Assembly (NCBI RefSeq): GCF_002858675.1 | Contig: NZ_PJZF01000001.1 | Span: forward strand, 62,001-126,000 | DNA: 64,000 bases | Direction of reading: 5' to 3' | DNA from: Chimaeribacter californicus | GTDB lineage: Bacteria > Pseudomonadota > Gammaproteobacteria > Enterobacterales > Enterobacteriaceae | Shown here: positions 51,141 through 60,888 of the stretch, one piece after another | Numbering within the stretch: position 1 is the stretch's first letter | How the letters are laid out: each line of letters opens with the position of its first letter | The notes under the pieces: generated by a model | Database searches by the model: none | What the model was told of the DNA's origin: nothing | Seen by the model: the letters and a program-made list of their open reading frames with translations, nothing else | Translations under genes and position numbers: made by a program

Positions 51141-51650
51141 AGCGCGTTACAGCATCCTCGTTAGGAGCATTTCCACAGTCGGAATAATCAGCAAAGAGCG
51201 TGAAGTATACCTTGATTATCCGGTTATTGAAGTCTCATCACACCATAAAAGGCGCGGGGAGGTCGAGAGGTAAACGTGCCGTCAACCCTGTTAATGTGTT
51301 TTAAATGTTAATAAAATGAGATGACAATGAAATTAAATTGTGATTACAAACCGGCAACCCGTCCGGTTTTGCCGTCACAGCCGCTTACTTATTGGGAATG
51401 CAGCCCCTTTCCGCGCCTCAGGTTCTCACCCTGTGCACCTGCTTGCTCCCGAAAAAACACAGGCGCAGAAGAACTGCGCACAAAAGGCTCACAAGCCGCT
51501 TACAAACTAGGATTTTATATCGGCTGTGATAAAGTCGGACAAAAGGCATTTCCGGCCACCCGCCCTGCAGGAAAAGCAAGAAGGGTGGCAGCGGCGCGCA
51601 AGCCTAATACACTTAGTTAACCTCCATCATCCGGACGTCAAAGGGCTTCT
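51141..51650. other. Long pncB-pepN divergent spacer with several hairpins
   Basis: This 510-bp spacer holds the two divergent promoters but no convincing gene. AAACCGG-N8-CCGGTTT with a T-run (51348-51370) looks like an intrinsic terminator on the plus strand. GCGCAG-AAGAA-CTGCGC (51463-51479) and GGCT-CACA-AGCC (51488-51499) are further stems. An open frame of 99 codons at 51321-51620 has no good ribosome-binding site and an unnatural composition, so I do not call it. A small RNA or a structured pepN leader is possible. Confidence 0.4.
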
Positions 51651-54281
51651 ATGACACAGGTCTCTACCACAACACAGCCGCAGGCTAAATACCGGCACGA
51701 CTACCGTGCCTCGGACTACACCATTACCGATATCGACCTGAATTTTGAGCTCGACGCCGACACCACCACCGTGACCGCCATCAGCCAGGTAAAACGCCTG
51801 GGCGCGGCAGGTGCGCCGCTGGTGCTGAATGGGGAAGACCTGACGCTCCTTAGCGTCACCGTAGACGGGCAGCCGTGGCCGCATTATCACCAGCAATCCC
51901 ATACGCTGGTGCTGGATCAACTGCCGGATAGCTTTACCCTGACCATCATCAACCAGATCCACCCGGCCAAAAACAGCGCGCTGGAAGGGTTATATCTCTC
52001 CGGTGAGGCGCTCTGCACACAGTGCGAGGCCGAAGGTTTCCGCCATATCACCTATTATCTTGACCGCCCGGACGTGCTGGCACGTTTCACCACCCGTATC
52101 GTGGCCGACAAAACGCGTTACCCGTTCCTGCTCTCCAACGGTAACCGGCTGGAGCAGGGTGACCTCGGTGACGGCCGCCACTGGGTCCGCTGGGAAGATC
52201 CCTTCCCGAAACCCTGCTACCTGTTTGCGCTGGTGGCGGGTGAATTTGATGTGCTGCGTGACACCTTCACCACCCGCTCCGGCCGCGAGGTCGCGCTGGA
52301 GCTGTACGTGGACCGCGGCAACCTGGACCGCGCCGACTGGGCGATGACCTCGCTGAAGCAGTCGATGAAATGGGACGAAACCCGCTTTGGCCTGGAGTAT
52401 GACCTCGACATCTATATGATTGTGGCGGTGGATTTCTTCAACATGGGCGCGATGGAGAACAAAGGCCTTAACGTCTTTAACTCCAAATATGTGCTGGCGA
52501 AGGCGGAAACCGCTACCGACACCGACTACCTGAACATTGAGCGGGTCATCGGCCACGAATATTTCCATAACTGGACCGGCAACCGCGTCACCTGCCGTGA
52601 CTGGTTCCAGCTCAGCCTTAAAGAGGGGCTGACGGTATTCCGTGACCAGGAGTTCAGCGCCGATCTCGGCTCCCGCCCGGTCAACCGCATCGCCAACGTG
52701 CGCCTGATGCGCAGCGCGCAGTTTGCAGAAGACGCCAGCCCGATGGCGCACCCGATCCGCCCGGACAAGGTGATCGAGATGAACAACTTCTACACCCTGA
52801 CGGTGTATGAGAAGGGCGCGGAAGTGATCCGGATGATGCACACCCTGCTGGGTGAGGCGCAGTTCCAGGCCGGGATGCAGCTCTACTTCGAACGCCATGA
52901 CGGCAGCGCCGCCACCTGCGATGATTTCGTGCAGGCGATGGAAGATGCCTCTAACGTTGACCTGTCGCTGTTCCGCCGCTGGTACAGCCAGTCCGGCACG
53001 CCGGTGCTGACGGTGCGTGATGAGTTCAGCACCGAGCTTCAGCAATATCGCCTGCATGTCAGCCAGACCACACCGCCGACGGCGGACAAGCAGGAGAAGT
53101 TGCCGCTGCACATTCCGCTGGATATTGAGCTCTACGATCAGGAGGGCAATGTCATCCCGCTGGTACGTGACGGCAACCCGGTGCATTCGGTGCTGAACGT
53201 GACAGAAGCCGAGCAGACCTTTGTGTTTGACGGTATTACCCTGCCGCCGGTGCCGTCGCTGCTGCGCCAGTTCTCCGCGCCGGTGAAACTGGATTACCCC
53301 TACAGCGACCAGCAGCTCACCTTCCTGATGCAGCACGCGACCGATCCGTTCTCCCGCTGGGATGCGGCGCAGAGCCTGCTGGCGCTCTATATCCGCCTGA
53401 ACGTTGCGCGCCACCAGCAGAAACAGCCGCTGTCGCTGCCGCTGCACGTGGCGGATGCCTTCCGCGGTATTCTGCTGGATGAGACGCTGGAACCGGCCCT
53501 TATCGCGCAGATCCTGTCGCTGCCGACGGAAAATGAGATGGCGGAACTGTTCGCCACCATCGATCCGGAGGCGATCCACGCCGTCCACTCCGCGATTGTC
53601 GGTTGCCTGGCCACGGAAATGGCGGATGAATGGCTGGCGGTCTACTACGCCAACCTGACGCCGGAATACCGGGTAGAGCATGCCGACATCGGCAAGCGCA
53701 GCCTGCGCAACCTCTGCCTCAGCTATCTGGCCTTCGGCGATCCGGAACGTGCTGACCAGCTAGTGGCGAAGCAGTATCACGCTGCCGATAACATGACCGA
53801 TGCACTGGCGGCCTTGTCGGCGGCGGTCACGGCCCAGTTACCATGCCGGACGGCGCTGCTGACGGCGTTTGATGAGCGCTGGCATCAGGATGGCCTGGTA
53901 ATGGACAAATGGTTTATCCTGCAGGCAACCAGCCCGGCGGAGAATGTGCTGGAGAAAGTGCGCAGCCTGCTGAACCATCGCTCTTTCAGCCTGGGCAACC
54001 CGAACCGCGTGCGGTCGCTGATTGGGGCGTTCGCCTCCGGCAACCCAGCAGCGTTCCATGCAGCAGACGGCAGCGGCTACCGCTTCCTGACGGAAATTCT
54101 CACGGATCTCAACACCCGCAACCCGCAGGTGGCGTCCCGTCTGGTGGAGCCGTTGATCCGCCTGCAACGCTATGATGAGTCACGTCAGGTGCAGATGCGT
54201 GCGGCACTCGAGCAGCTCAAAAGCCTGCCGAACCTGTCCGGCGATCTGTATGAGAAGATCAGCAAAGCGCTGGATGCCTGA
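51651..54281 (+). CDS. pepN: Aminopeptidase N
   Basis: PepN is the major cytosolic M1-family zinc aminopeptidase. The 876-residue protein has the substrate-binding GAMEN motif (MGAMENKGLNVFNS, about residues 266-279). The zinc motif HEYFH with the third ligand Glu lies 19 residues on (VIGHEYFHNWTGNRV...LKEGLTVFRDQEF, about 299-330). A conserved Tyr for transition-state binding lies in TVYEKGAEVIRM. A long helical C-terminal domain completes the protein. An AAGGG site precedes the ATG. It is divergent from pncB and ends at a bidirectional terminator shared with ssuB. Confidence 0.97.
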   Translation: MTQVSTTTQPQAKYRHDYRASDYTITDIDLNFELDADTTTVTAISQVKRLGAAGAPLVLNGEDLTLLSVTVDGQPWPHYHQQSHTLVLDQLPDSFTLTIINQIHPAKNSALEGLYLSGEALCTQCEAEGFRHITYYLDRPDVLARFTTRIVADKTRYPFLLSNGNRLEQGDLGDGRHWVRWEDPFPKPCYLFALVAGEFDVLRDTFTTRSGREVALELYVDRGNLDRADWAMTSLKQSMKWDETRFGLEYDLDIYMIVAVDFFNMGAMENKGLNVFNSKYVLAKAETATDTDYLNIERVIGHEYFHNWTGNRVTCRDWFQLSLKEGLTVFRDQEFSADLGSRPVNRIANVRLMRSAQFAEDASPMAHPIRPDKVIEMNNFYTLTVYEKGAEVIRMMHTLLGEAQFQAGMQLYFERHDGSAATCDDFVQAMEDASNVDLSLFRRWYSQSGTPVLTVRDEFSTELQQYRLHVSQTTPPTADKQEKLPLHIPLDIELYDQEGNVIPLVRDGNPVHSVLNVTEAEQTFVFDGITLPPVPSLLRQFSAPVKLDYPYSDQQLTFLMQHATDPFSRWDAAQSLLALYIRLNVARHQQKQPLSLPLHVADAFRGILLDETLEPALIAQILSLPTENEMAELFATIDPEAIHAVHSAIVGCLATEMADEWLAVYYANLTPEYRVEHADIGKRSLRNLCLSYLAFGDPERADQLVAKQYHAADNMTDALAALSAAVTAQLPCRTALLTAFDERWHQDGLVMDKWFILQATSPAENVLEKVRSLLNHRSFSLGNPNRVRSLIGAFASGNPAAFHAADGSGYRFLTEILTDLNTRNPQVASRLVEPLIRLQRYDESRQVQMRAALEQLKSLPNLSGDLYEKISKALDA

Positions 54282-54300
54282 TCCCACGGCGTAAGCCATA

Positions 54301-54337
54301 AAAAAGGCGCGGGCCATGAGGCACCGCGCCTTTTTTT
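54301..54337. terminator. Bidirectional terminator between pepN and ssuB
   Basis: AAAAAGGCGCGG, 11-base loop, CCGCGCCTTTTT plus additional T residues form a 12-bp stem with A/T ends on both sides. It serves pepN and the end of the ssu operon. Confidence 0.88.
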
Positions 54338-54354
54338 ATCCCGGAAAAGCGTGC

Positions 54355-55131
54355 TCAGGCGTAGCCGCGCGACGGTACCGGTTGCAGGGTGGGGGCAGGC
54401 GTCAGGATGCGATCCAGCACCTGGCTTTCCAGCTCGGCCAGCCGTACCGACCCGCGACGGCGTGGGCGCGGCACGTCCACCGTGATGTCCAGGCCGACCC
54501 GGCCCTCTTCAATCAGTAATACCCGATCGGCCAGCGCCACTGCCTCGCTGACATCATGGGTCACCAGCAACACGGTGAAACCGTGCGTCAGCCAGAGTGA
54601 TTCAATCAGCCCCTGCATCTCAATGCGCGTCAGGGCATCCAGCGCCCCCAGCGGCTCATCCAGCAGCAGCAGCCGTGGGCGGTGGATCAGCGCGCGCGCC
54701 AGCGCCACCCGCTGTTTCTGCCCGCCGGACAAGGCAGAAGGCCATTCACCGGCGCGTTCCGCCAGCCCGACCGCCGCCAGCGCTTCCTGCGCCGCCGGCC
54801 GCCAGTTGCCCTTCAGGCCCAGCCCGACGTTATCAATCACGCGCTTCCACGGCAGCAGGCGTGCCTCCTGAAACATCAGGCGCGTATCCTCCTGCACACT
54901 GGCCAACGGCGCATTACCGCTCAGCAGCGCGCCCTCGCTGGCATGCTCCAGCCCGGCCAGCAGACGCAGCAGGGTACTTTTACCGCAGCCGCTGCGGCCT
55001 ACCACTGCCACAAACTGGCCGGGAACAATGCGCAGGTCAATATCATGCAGTACCGTGCGGGCACCATAACGTTTGCTGATGTGGTTCAGCGTCAGCGGCG
55101 TGCCCTGCGGGATACGGGTTGGCGTACTCAT
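54355..55131 (-). CDS. ssuB: Aliphatic sulfonate ABC transporter ATP-binding protein
   Basis: SsuB powers sulfonate import with SsuC and SsuA. The 258-residue ATPase has Walker [10 protein letters not shown] (about residues 44-52), signature [15 protein letters not shown] (about 136-150), Walker [12 protein letters not shown] (about 155-165) and switch His in [10 protein letters not shown]. It is the last gene of ssuEADCB. Its start overlaps the ssuC stop by 4 bases, and a terminator shared with pepN follows. Gene order is the same as in E. coli. Confidence 0.95.
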   Translation of the reverse strand: MSTPTRIPQGTPLTLNHISKRYGARTVLHDIDLRIVPGQFVAVVGRSGCGKSTLLRLLAGLEHASEGALLSGNAPLASVQEDTRLMFQEARLLPWKRVIDNVGLGLKGNWRPAAQEALAAVGLAERAGEWPSALSGGQKQRVALARALIHRPRLLLLDEPLGALDALTRIEMQGLIESLWLTHGFTVLLVTHDVSEAVALADRVLLIEEGRVGLDITVDVPRPRRRGSVRLAELESQVLDRILTPAPTLQPVPSRGYA

Positions 55132-55925
55132 GCGTTGCCTCCTTGGGAGGTCAGTTGATAGGCGGGGTGCCAGCGCAGCCAGACGCGCTCCAGCAGTTGC
55201 GCGCTGAAGTCAGCCAGCTTGCCGAGAATGGCGTACAGCACAATGGCGACCACCACGATGTCGGTTTGCAGGAACTCACGGGCGTTCATCGCCAGGTAGC
55301 CGATACCGGCATTGGCGGAGATGGTTTCTGCCACAATCAGCGTCAGCCACATAAAGCCGAGCGCAAACCGCACGCCGACCATAATGGAGGGCAGGGCGCC
55401 GGGCAGCACCACCTGCACAAACAGCGGCAACCCGGAGAGGCCATAGCTGCGCGCCATTTCCAGCAGGCCGCGGTCAATATTGCGGATGCCGTGGTAGGTG
55501 TTCAGGTAGATGGGGAACAGCGTACCGAGCGCCACCAGGAAAATTTTGGCGGATTCGTCAATGCCGAACCATAAGATCACCAGCGGGATCAGCGCCAGAT
55601 GCGGAATGTTGCGCAACATCTGTAATGAGCTGTCCAGCAGCCGCTCCCCCCAGTGGGACAACCCGGTGATAAAGCCCAGCAGCAGGCCGATGCTGCCGCC
55701 GATGGCGAACCCAATCCCGGCGCGCCAACTGCTGATCGCCAGATGGTGCCAGAGTTCGCCGCTGGCACTCAGCGACCAGAAGGCGGTCACTACTGCGCTC
55801 GGGGCCGGCAGAATACGGTTGGAGAGCCAGCCGGTCTCCACCGCCAGTTGCCAGACGACAATCAACAGCACCGGCACGGCCCAGGGGGCGAGACGGTATA
55901 ACCCACGTTTGGCAAAGTGATGCAT
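55128..55925 (-). CDS. ssuC: Aliphatic sulfonate ABC transporter permease
   Basis: SsuC is the inner-membrane permease for alkanesulfonates. The 265-residue product has about six membrane segments. The conserved EAA-type loop contacting SsuB reads [29 protein letters not shown] at about 158-186. I chose ATG 55925 ([15 protein letters not shown]), which aligns with E. coli SsuC; an upstream ATG at 55976 would overlap ssuD. It lies 10 bases after ssuD and overlaps ssuB by 4 bases, so the transporter genes are tightly coupled. Confidence 0.94.
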   Translation of the reverse strand: MHHFAKRGLYRLAPWAVPVLLIVVWQLAVETGWLSNRILPAPSAVVTAFWSLSASGELWHHLAISSWRAGIGFAIGGSIGLLLGFITGLSHWGERLLDSSLQMLRNIPHLALIPLVILWFGIDESAKIFLVALGTLFPIYLNTYHGIRNIDRGLLEMARSYGLSGLPLFVQVVLPGALPSIMVGVRFALGFMWLTLIVAETISANAGIGYLAMNAREFLQTDIVVVAIVLYAILGKLADFSAQLLERVWLRWHPAYQLTSQGGNA

Positions 55926-55935
55926 GGTGCGTTCC

Positions 55936-57087
55936 TCAGCTCTGTGACGCAGTGGTCTGGTAGAAGTCATTGGCAATCACCTCGGATTGCGGCCGGATCA
56001 CCCGCAGGTTGCCGGGGGCCGCATCGGCAGTGGCCAGATCGAGGTGCGGGAACAGCAATTCGCCCACCCGGTACGCCTCTTCCAGATGCGGGTAGCCGGA
56101 GAGCACAAAGGTATCGATACCCAAATCGGCATACTCCTGCATCCGTGCCGCCACCGTCGGGCCATCGCCCACCAGCGCGGTACCGGCCCCGCCGCGCACC
56201 AGCCCGACCCCGGCCCACAGGTTGGGGCTGATCTCCAGGTTATCTTTTTTGCCGCCGTGCAAGGCCGCCATCCGCTGCTGGCCGACGGAGTCAAACCGGG
56301 CGAACGACTGCTGGGCGCGGGCGATGGTTTCGTCGTCCAGATTGGCGATCAGCCGGTCCGCGGCGCGCCACGCCTCGTCCGTGGTTTCACGCACAATCAC
56401 ATGCAGCCGGATGCCGAAACGTACCTGGCGCCCTTTGGCCGCCGCTTTGGCGCGTACCTGCTCAATCTTCTCTTTCACTTGCGCCGGGGGCTCGCCCCAG
56501 GTCAGGTAAAGCTCAACCTGTTCGGCGGCCAGATCCTGCGCGGCATCGGACGAGCCGCCAAAATAGAGCGGCGGGCGCGGCTGCTGTACCGGCGGCAGCA
56601 TCAGACGTGCCTCCTTTACCTGAATATGTTTGCCGTTGAACGTCACGGTTTCGCCTTCCAGCACCCGGCGCCAGATGTGGGTAAACTCCGCCGAGGCTTC
56701 GTAACGTTCTTCGTGGTCGAGGAACAGCCCTTCACCGGCCAGCTCATCCGGGTCACCGCCGGTCACCAGATTAAACAGGGCGCGCCCGTTGGAAAGCCTG
56801 TCCAGCGTGGCAGCCTGCCGCGCCGCCAGCGTCGGGGAGATAATGCCGGGGCGCAGCGCCACCAGGAATTTCAGCCGTTGCGTGACCGGAATCATCGACG
56901 CCGCCACCAGCCAGGAGTCCTCACAGGAACGGCCGGTCGGGATCAGCACCCCACCAAACCCCAGGCGGTCCACCGCCTGGGCAATCTGTTGCAGGTAAGC
57001 GTGATCGACGGTGCGTGCACCCTCATTGGTGCCGAGGTAGTGACCGTCGCCGTGGGTCGGTAAAAACCAGAAAACGTTAAGGCTCAT
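55936..57087 (-). CDS. ssuD: FMNH2-dependent alkanesulfonate monooxygenase
   Basis: SsuD splits alkanesulfonates into sulfite and aldehyde with reduced flavin supplied by SsuE and with oxygen. The 383-residue luciferase-like TIM barrel starts [20 protein letters not shown] and includes the active-site Cys in [16 protein letters not shown] (about residue 54). It also has [17 protein letters not shown] and [26 protein letters not shown]. An AAGGAG site lies 9 bases before the ATG. It sits between ssuA and ssuC in the sulfonate operon, the standard arrangement. Confidence 0.96.
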   Translation of the reverse strand: MSLNVFWFLPTHGDGHYLGTNEGARTVDHAYLQQIAQAVDRLGFGGVLIPTGRSCEDSWLVAASMIPVTQRLKFLVALRPGIISPTLAARQAATLDRLSNGRALFNLVTGGDPDELAGEGLFLDHEERYEASAEFTHIWRRVLEGETVTFNGKHIQVKEARLMLPPVQQPRPPLYFGGSSDAAQDLAAEQVELYLTWGEPPAQVKEKIEQVRAKAAAKGRQVRFGIRLHVIVRETTDEAWRAADRLIANLDDETIARAQQSFARFDSVGQQRMAALHGGKKDNLEISPNLWAGVGLVRGGAGTALVGDGPTVAARMQEYADLGIDTFVLSGYPHLEEAYRVGELLFPHLDLATADAAPGNLRVIRPQSEVIANDFYQTTASQS

Positions 57088-57144
57088 GGTGTTTGCTCCT
57101 TGTACGGCCCGGCGAGCTCCGCGCCGGGCGGGGTAGTGAACGGG

Positions 57145-58107
57145 TCAGGGCGCTGCGTGCCAGATACGGCTGGCGATATCCAGCTTTTTCGGCAGCAGGT
57201 GATTCTCATAAAACAGATCGGCAGTGTTCTGCTGGGCCTGTTCGGTGCGTTTGTCCACCGGTTCAATCACGGTGACCGGGCGGTGATCCAGATAAGTGGC
57301 GATTACCGGCTCCGGCAGCCCCATCGCGGTAGCCAGCAGCGTAATGCTCTGGGCGCGGTCGGTGCGGGTCAGGGCATCGGCAGCGGTCAGCTGGCTCAGC
57401 ACGTCACGGATAAATGCCGGATGCGCCTCGGCATAGCTGCGCGCAGCCAGGTAGAAGGAGCCGGTCTGGTTCAGCGTGGTGCCGTCTTTCAGTACCCGCA
57501 CGCCGCCCTGAAGCTGTGCGGCGGAGTAGTACGGGTCCCAGATCGCCCAGGCATCGACGTTATGCTGCGCGAAAGCCGCGCGCGCATCGGCCGGGGTCAG
57601 GTAGACCGGGGTGATATCTTTGAACGTCAGCCCGGCTTGTTGCAGTGCGCGTAACAACAGGTTGTGCGAGCTGGAGCCTTTCTGGAACGCCACTTTGCGC
57701 CCTTTCAGGTCAGCCACGCTCTGAATCGGGCTGTTGGCCGCCACCAGAATCACTTCCGCTTTGGGTTTGGGCGGTTCCTGCCCGACGTACAGCAGATCGG
57801 CCCCGGCTGCCTGCGCAAACAGCGGCGGCAAATCACCGGTGCTGCCCATATCGATGCTGCCGACATTCAGTGCTTCCAGCATCTGCGGCCCGGCCGGAAA
57901 TTCAATCCAGCTGATATGCGTCTGCGGGTAGCGCTTTTCCAGCATCTGATGGGTTTTGGCCAGCACCAGACTGACAGAGCCTTTCTGATACCCGATGCGG
58001 AACTGCGCCGGGTCTTGTGCAGCCTGCGCGGTCAGGCTCAGCCCGCCCAGCAGGGTAAACAGGGCGAGGGTGCGGCCCCAGCGACGAAACAGCGACATCG
58101 TTGTCAT
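57145..58107 (-). CDS. ssuA: Aliphatic sulfonate-binding periplasmic protein
   Basis: SsuA captures alkanesulfonates in the periplasm for SsuBC. The 320-residue precursor has a Sec signal peptide (hydrophobic LALFTLLGGLSLTAQAA, cleavage about residue 30). It is followed by a type II solute-binding fold with FRIGYQKGSVSLVLAKTH, IDMGSTGDLPPLFAQAAGADLLYV, KGRKVAFQKGSSSHNLLLRAL and AWAIWDPYYSAAQ. The start at 58107 (MTTMSLF) has AAGGAG 8 bases upstream; a second ATG lies three codons later. It lies 23 bases after ssuE. Confidence 0.95.
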   Translation of the reverse strand: MTTMSLFRRWGRTLALFTLLGGLSLTAQAAQDPAQFRIGYQKGSVSLVLAKTHQMLEKRYPQTHISWIEFPAGPQMLEALNVGSIDMGSTGDLPPLFAQAAGADLLYVGQEPPKPKAEVILVAANSPIQSVADLKGRKVAFQKGSSSHNLLLRALQQAGLTFKDITPVYLTPADARAAFAQHNVDAWAIWDPYYSAAQLQGGVRVLKDGTTLNQTGSFYLAARSYAEAHPAFIRDVLSQLTAADALTRTDRAQSITLLATAMGLPEPVIATYLDHRPVTVIEPVDKRTEQAQQNTADLFYENHLLPKKLDIASRIWHAAP

Positions 58108-58130
58108 CTTCTGCTCTCCTTATTTACGGT

Positions 58131-58706
58131 TCAGGCAATATGCCGCAGCAGGTCGGCCCCTGCGGCCCGCAGCGGCGCACGGCGGTCCAGCGCCTGATAG
58201 AAACTCTCCAGTGCCTCCTCCAGCCGCAGCGCCAGCGCCGGGGTCAGGAGGGGCTGTGGCTGGGCTTTCATGTCAATCTGGCTGTCATCTGCAAACACGC
58301 CGTGCAGCACTTCCTGGGCTTTCAGGGCGGCCAGCACCGGTTTCAGGGCGTAGTCCACCGCCAGCATATGGGCGAGGGAGCCGCCGGTGGCCAGCGGCAA
58401 CACCACCTTATGATCCAGCGCGCGCTCCGGCAGCAGGTCAAGCAGGGTTTTCAGCGCGCCGGAGTAAGCCGCTTTATACACCGGCGTTGCCACCAGCAGG
58501 CCATCGGCCCCGGCCAGTTCGGCGGTCAGCGCCTTGATCTGGGGGCTGTTGAAATTGGCGTAGAGTAAATCTTCAGCGTCAAAATCATGCAGGTTATAGG
58601 CGGTGATGGTGACACCACGTTGTTGCAGCCACTGTTCGCTGCGGTGCAGCAGCGCAGATGAACGGGAAGGTTGTCGCGGGCTGCCTGCCAGAGATATAAC
58701 GTGCAT
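58131..58706 (-). CDS. ssuE: NADPH-dependent FMN reductase SsuE
   Basis: SsuE reduces FMN with NADPH and hands it to SsuD. The 191-residue flavodoxin-like protein begins [21 protein letters not shown], the FMN phosphate-binding loop. It has [26 protein letters not shown] at about residues 70-95 and [22 protein letters not shown]. It is the first gene of ssuEADCB, with AAGGAG 5 bases before the ATG. The operon is normally switched on during sulfate starvation. Confidence 0.95.
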   Translation of the reverse strand: MHVISLAGSPRQPSRSSALLHRSEQWLQQRGVTITAYNLHDFDAEDLLYANFNSPQIKALTAELAGADGLLVATPVYKAAYSGALKTLLDLLPERALDHKVVLPLATGGSLAHMLAVDYALKPVLAALKAQEVLHGVFADDSQIDMKAQPQPLLTPALALRLEEALESFYQALDRRAPLRAAGADLLRHIA

Positions 58707-58860
58707 ACTTACTCCTTATAACTAAAAAGAATAGTTGGGGCGTTTTTCCTAACCAAGTGTTAACACGCTATCAGCCGAGGCTTATTTCTTAAAATCTCTT
58801 TTTCTGCTTTCCTTTTCTGAAAAGGGAATAACAACCGGCCGGTCAGCCGGGGAAAAAGAG
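58707..58860 (-). promoter_or_regulatory. Probable ssu promoter region
   Basis: This AT-rich spacer upstream of ssuE reads TATTCTTTTTAGTTATAAGG on the minus strand just before the start and has further A/T-rich runs. In E. coli the ssu promoter is activated by Cbl under sulfur limitation. I cannot place a Cbl site confidently. Confidence 0.35.
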
Positions 58861-58888
58861 GATGGGGCAAAAGGGCGGCGCGGCGCGG

Positions 58889-58997
58889 GGGAAAACGATT
58901 GCGGAAAGGGCGTTTTTTTGTGGTGGATCATTTCCCTTTTGTGGGGCATTCGCGGATAATACGCCCCCGGTTTGCCACCGGGAACTCAGGAGATTTC
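58889..58997 (+). promoter_or_regulatory. pyrD promoter, PurR-like box and CTP-sensitive leader
   Basis: GGGAAAACGATTGCGG (58889-58904) matches 11 of 16 positions of the PurR palindrome. GATAAT at 58955-58960 is a good -10. Transcription would start in the C-run CCCCC (58964-58968). The leader then forms CCCGG-TTTGCCA-CCGGG (58966-58982) just before the AGGAG ribosome-binding site at 58988-58992. This is the layout of the E. coli pyrC/pyrD control, where the start position depends on CTP and only the longer transcript folds the blocking hairpin. Confidence 0.55.
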
Positions 58998-60008
58998 ATG
59001 TATTATCCCCTCGTCAGAAAAGCGCTTTTCCAGCTCGACCCAGAACACGCACACGAATTGACCTTCCGCCAGCTTCGCCGCCTTTCCGGCTCGCCGTTTG
59101 AATTCCTTATCCGCCAGTCACTGCCTGCCAAACCGGTCAGCTGCATGGGCCTCTCGTTTAAAAACCCGCTGGGCCTGGCGGCCGGGCTGGATAAAGACGG
59201 GGAGTGCATTGACGCCTTTGGGGCGATGGGGTTTGGCTTTGTCGAGGTCGGCACCGTGACGCCGCGCCCGCAGGCGGGCAATGATAAGCCGCGGCTATTC
59301 CGGGTAGTGGAGGCAGAAGGGTTAATCAACCGCATGGGGTTCAATAACCGCGGGGTGGATAATCTGGTCGAAAACGTTAAAAAATCGCGTTTTGGCGGCA
59401 TCCTCGGCATCAATATCGGCAAGAATAAAGACACGCCGGTGGAAAACGGCAAGGATGATTACCTGCTCTGCATGGAGAAAGTCTACCCTCATGCCGGCTA
59501 TATAGCGGTTAATATCTCATCACCCAATACGCCGGGATTGCGTTCATTGCAGTATGGCGACGCGCTGGATGAATTGCTCGCCGCCATCAAGAATAAGCAG
59601 GCACAATTACAGCAACAGCATCACAAATATGTGCCGGTAGCGGTGAAAATTGCGCCAGATTTGTCAGAAGAAGAGCTGGTACAAATTGCCGATAGCCTGG
59701 TTCGCCATAATATCGACGGTGTGATTGCCACCAATACCACGCTGGATCGCAAACTGGTGCACGGCCTCAATTATTGCGAACAGGCGGGCGGCCTGAGCGG
59801 CCGTCCGGTACAGTTGCGCAGCACGGAAGTGATTCGCCGTTTGTCGCTGGAATTACAGGGGCGGTTGCCGATTATTGGCGTGGGCGGCATTGATTCCCTC
59901 ACTGCCGCACGGGAAAAAATGCAGGCTGGTGCGTCACTGATTCAACTCTATTCCGGCTTTATTTATCACGGGCCGAGGCTGATAAAAGATATTATTAACG
60001 CAATTTGA
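58998..60008 (+). CDS. pyrD: Dihydroorotate dehydrogenase (quinone)
   Basis: PyrD is the class 2, membrane-associated FMN enzyme that oxidises dihydroorotate with ubiquinone in pyrimidine synthesis. At 336 residues it equals the E. coli enzyme. The N-terminal helices ([19 protein letters not shown]) bind the membrane. The barrel has [31 protein letters not shown], the catalytic Ser region [12 protein letters not shown] at about 172-183, and [18 protein letters not shown] and QLYSGFIY at the FMN site. I chose ATG 58998 behind AGGAG; an upstream in-frame ATG at 58899 lies before the promoter -10. Confidence 0.97.
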   Translation: MYYPLVRKALFQLDPEHAHELTFRQLRRLSGSPFEFLIRQSLPAKPVSCMGLSFKNPLGLAAGLDKDGECIDAFGAMGFGFVEVGTVTPRPQAGNDKPRLFRVVEAEGLINRMGFNNRGVDNLVENVKKSRFGGILGINIGKNKDTPVENGKDDYLLCMEKVYPHAGYIAVNISSPNTPGLRSLQYGDALDELLAAIKNKQAQLQQQHHKYVPVAVKIAPDLSEEELVQIADSLVRHNIDGVIATNTTLDRKLVHGLNYCEQAGGLSGRPVQLRSTEVIRRLSLELQGRLPIIGVGGIDSLTAAREKMQAGASLIQLYSGFIYHGPRLIKDIINAI

Positions 60009-60236
60009 TATTTTTTAACCAACATGCCGGGCCGGGGGGTTTATTTCTCCTCCCGGCTCGACTATATTTTGTCCACTGCCGGGGTTATAGGCGCGGGATG
60101 ACAGCGTGTTACCAGACTAAATAATATGTTCAGCGATCCTCACCGGCATCATTTATTAGCATACCGTCAGCAGCGACACTTTTACGGCGGTCTTGTTGGG
60201 GTTTTTGGAAATTAACAGGCGTAAAGGGGTAACCCG

Positions 60237-60785
60237 ATGAGAATCAAACCTGACGACAATTGGCGTTGGTATTTTGACGCCGATCACGATCGGCTGATGT
60301 TGGATTTGGCAAACGGCATGATATTCCGCTCGCGCTTTCCCGCCAAAATGTTAACGCCGGATGCGTTCGGCGAGTCTGCCTTTTCGGTGGAAGATGCAGC
60401 GCTCTATTTTGATTATGAAGAGCAGTGCCGCAAAATTAAGCTTAAATCCGAGCTGCGCGCTGAACTGGTATTAAATGCGCTGGTGGCATTTCGTTACCTG
60501 AAGCCGCTGATGCCGAAAAGCTGGCACTTTACCCAGCAGGCGCGCGCGCTGGCACCGAAAACCGGTGACGTGGTGGCGGTGAACGTCACCGAGAGCGGTG
60601 ACCGGGCGCAGTTGCTGGTGGTGGAGTCCGGCGACAATGCCAGCCTTTGCCTGCTGGCGCAGAATCAGCTGACGCTGGCCGGGCGCACCATGCAGTGCGG
60701 TGACGCGATAAAAATCATGCATGACCGGATGATGCCGGTCGCAGAAGAGCTGGACCTGGCCGCACTGTACGATCAGGCCGTTTAG
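60237..60785 (+). CDS. zapC: Cell division protein ZapC
   Basis: ZapC is a small cytosolic protein that binds FtsZ and bundles Z-ring filaments. The 182-residue product begins [28 protein letters not shown] and carries the conserved [39 protein letters not shown] and [17 protein letters not shown] segments. An AAGGGG site precedes the ATG. The 228 bases to pyrD contain no other gene. It is convergent with ycbX. No enzyme motif is visible, as expected. Confidence 0.93.
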   Translation: MRIKPDDNWRWYFDADHDRLMLDLANGMIFRSRFPAKMLTPDAFGESAFSVEDAALYFDYEEQCRKIKLKSELRAELVLNALVAFRYLKPLMPKSWHFTQQARALAPKTGDVVAVNVTESGDRAQLLVVESGDNASLCLLAQNQLTLAGRTMQCGDAIKIMHDRMMPVAEELDLAALYDQAV

Positions 60786-60888
60786 CCTTTCAGGATTAAC
60801 AACAGTCGGCGCTTAAACGGCCGGCTCTCAAAACAGCGCACCCATGGGCGCGCCGCCTTTCTGACCCTCTTTTTCCGGCCCGCACGGG

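Noticed and set aside
51321-51620. A 99-codon open frame between pncB and pepN
   Set aside because: It has no good ribosome-binding site, an odd Pro/Arg/Cys-rich composition, no resemblance to any known protein, and it overlaps terminator-like hairpins.
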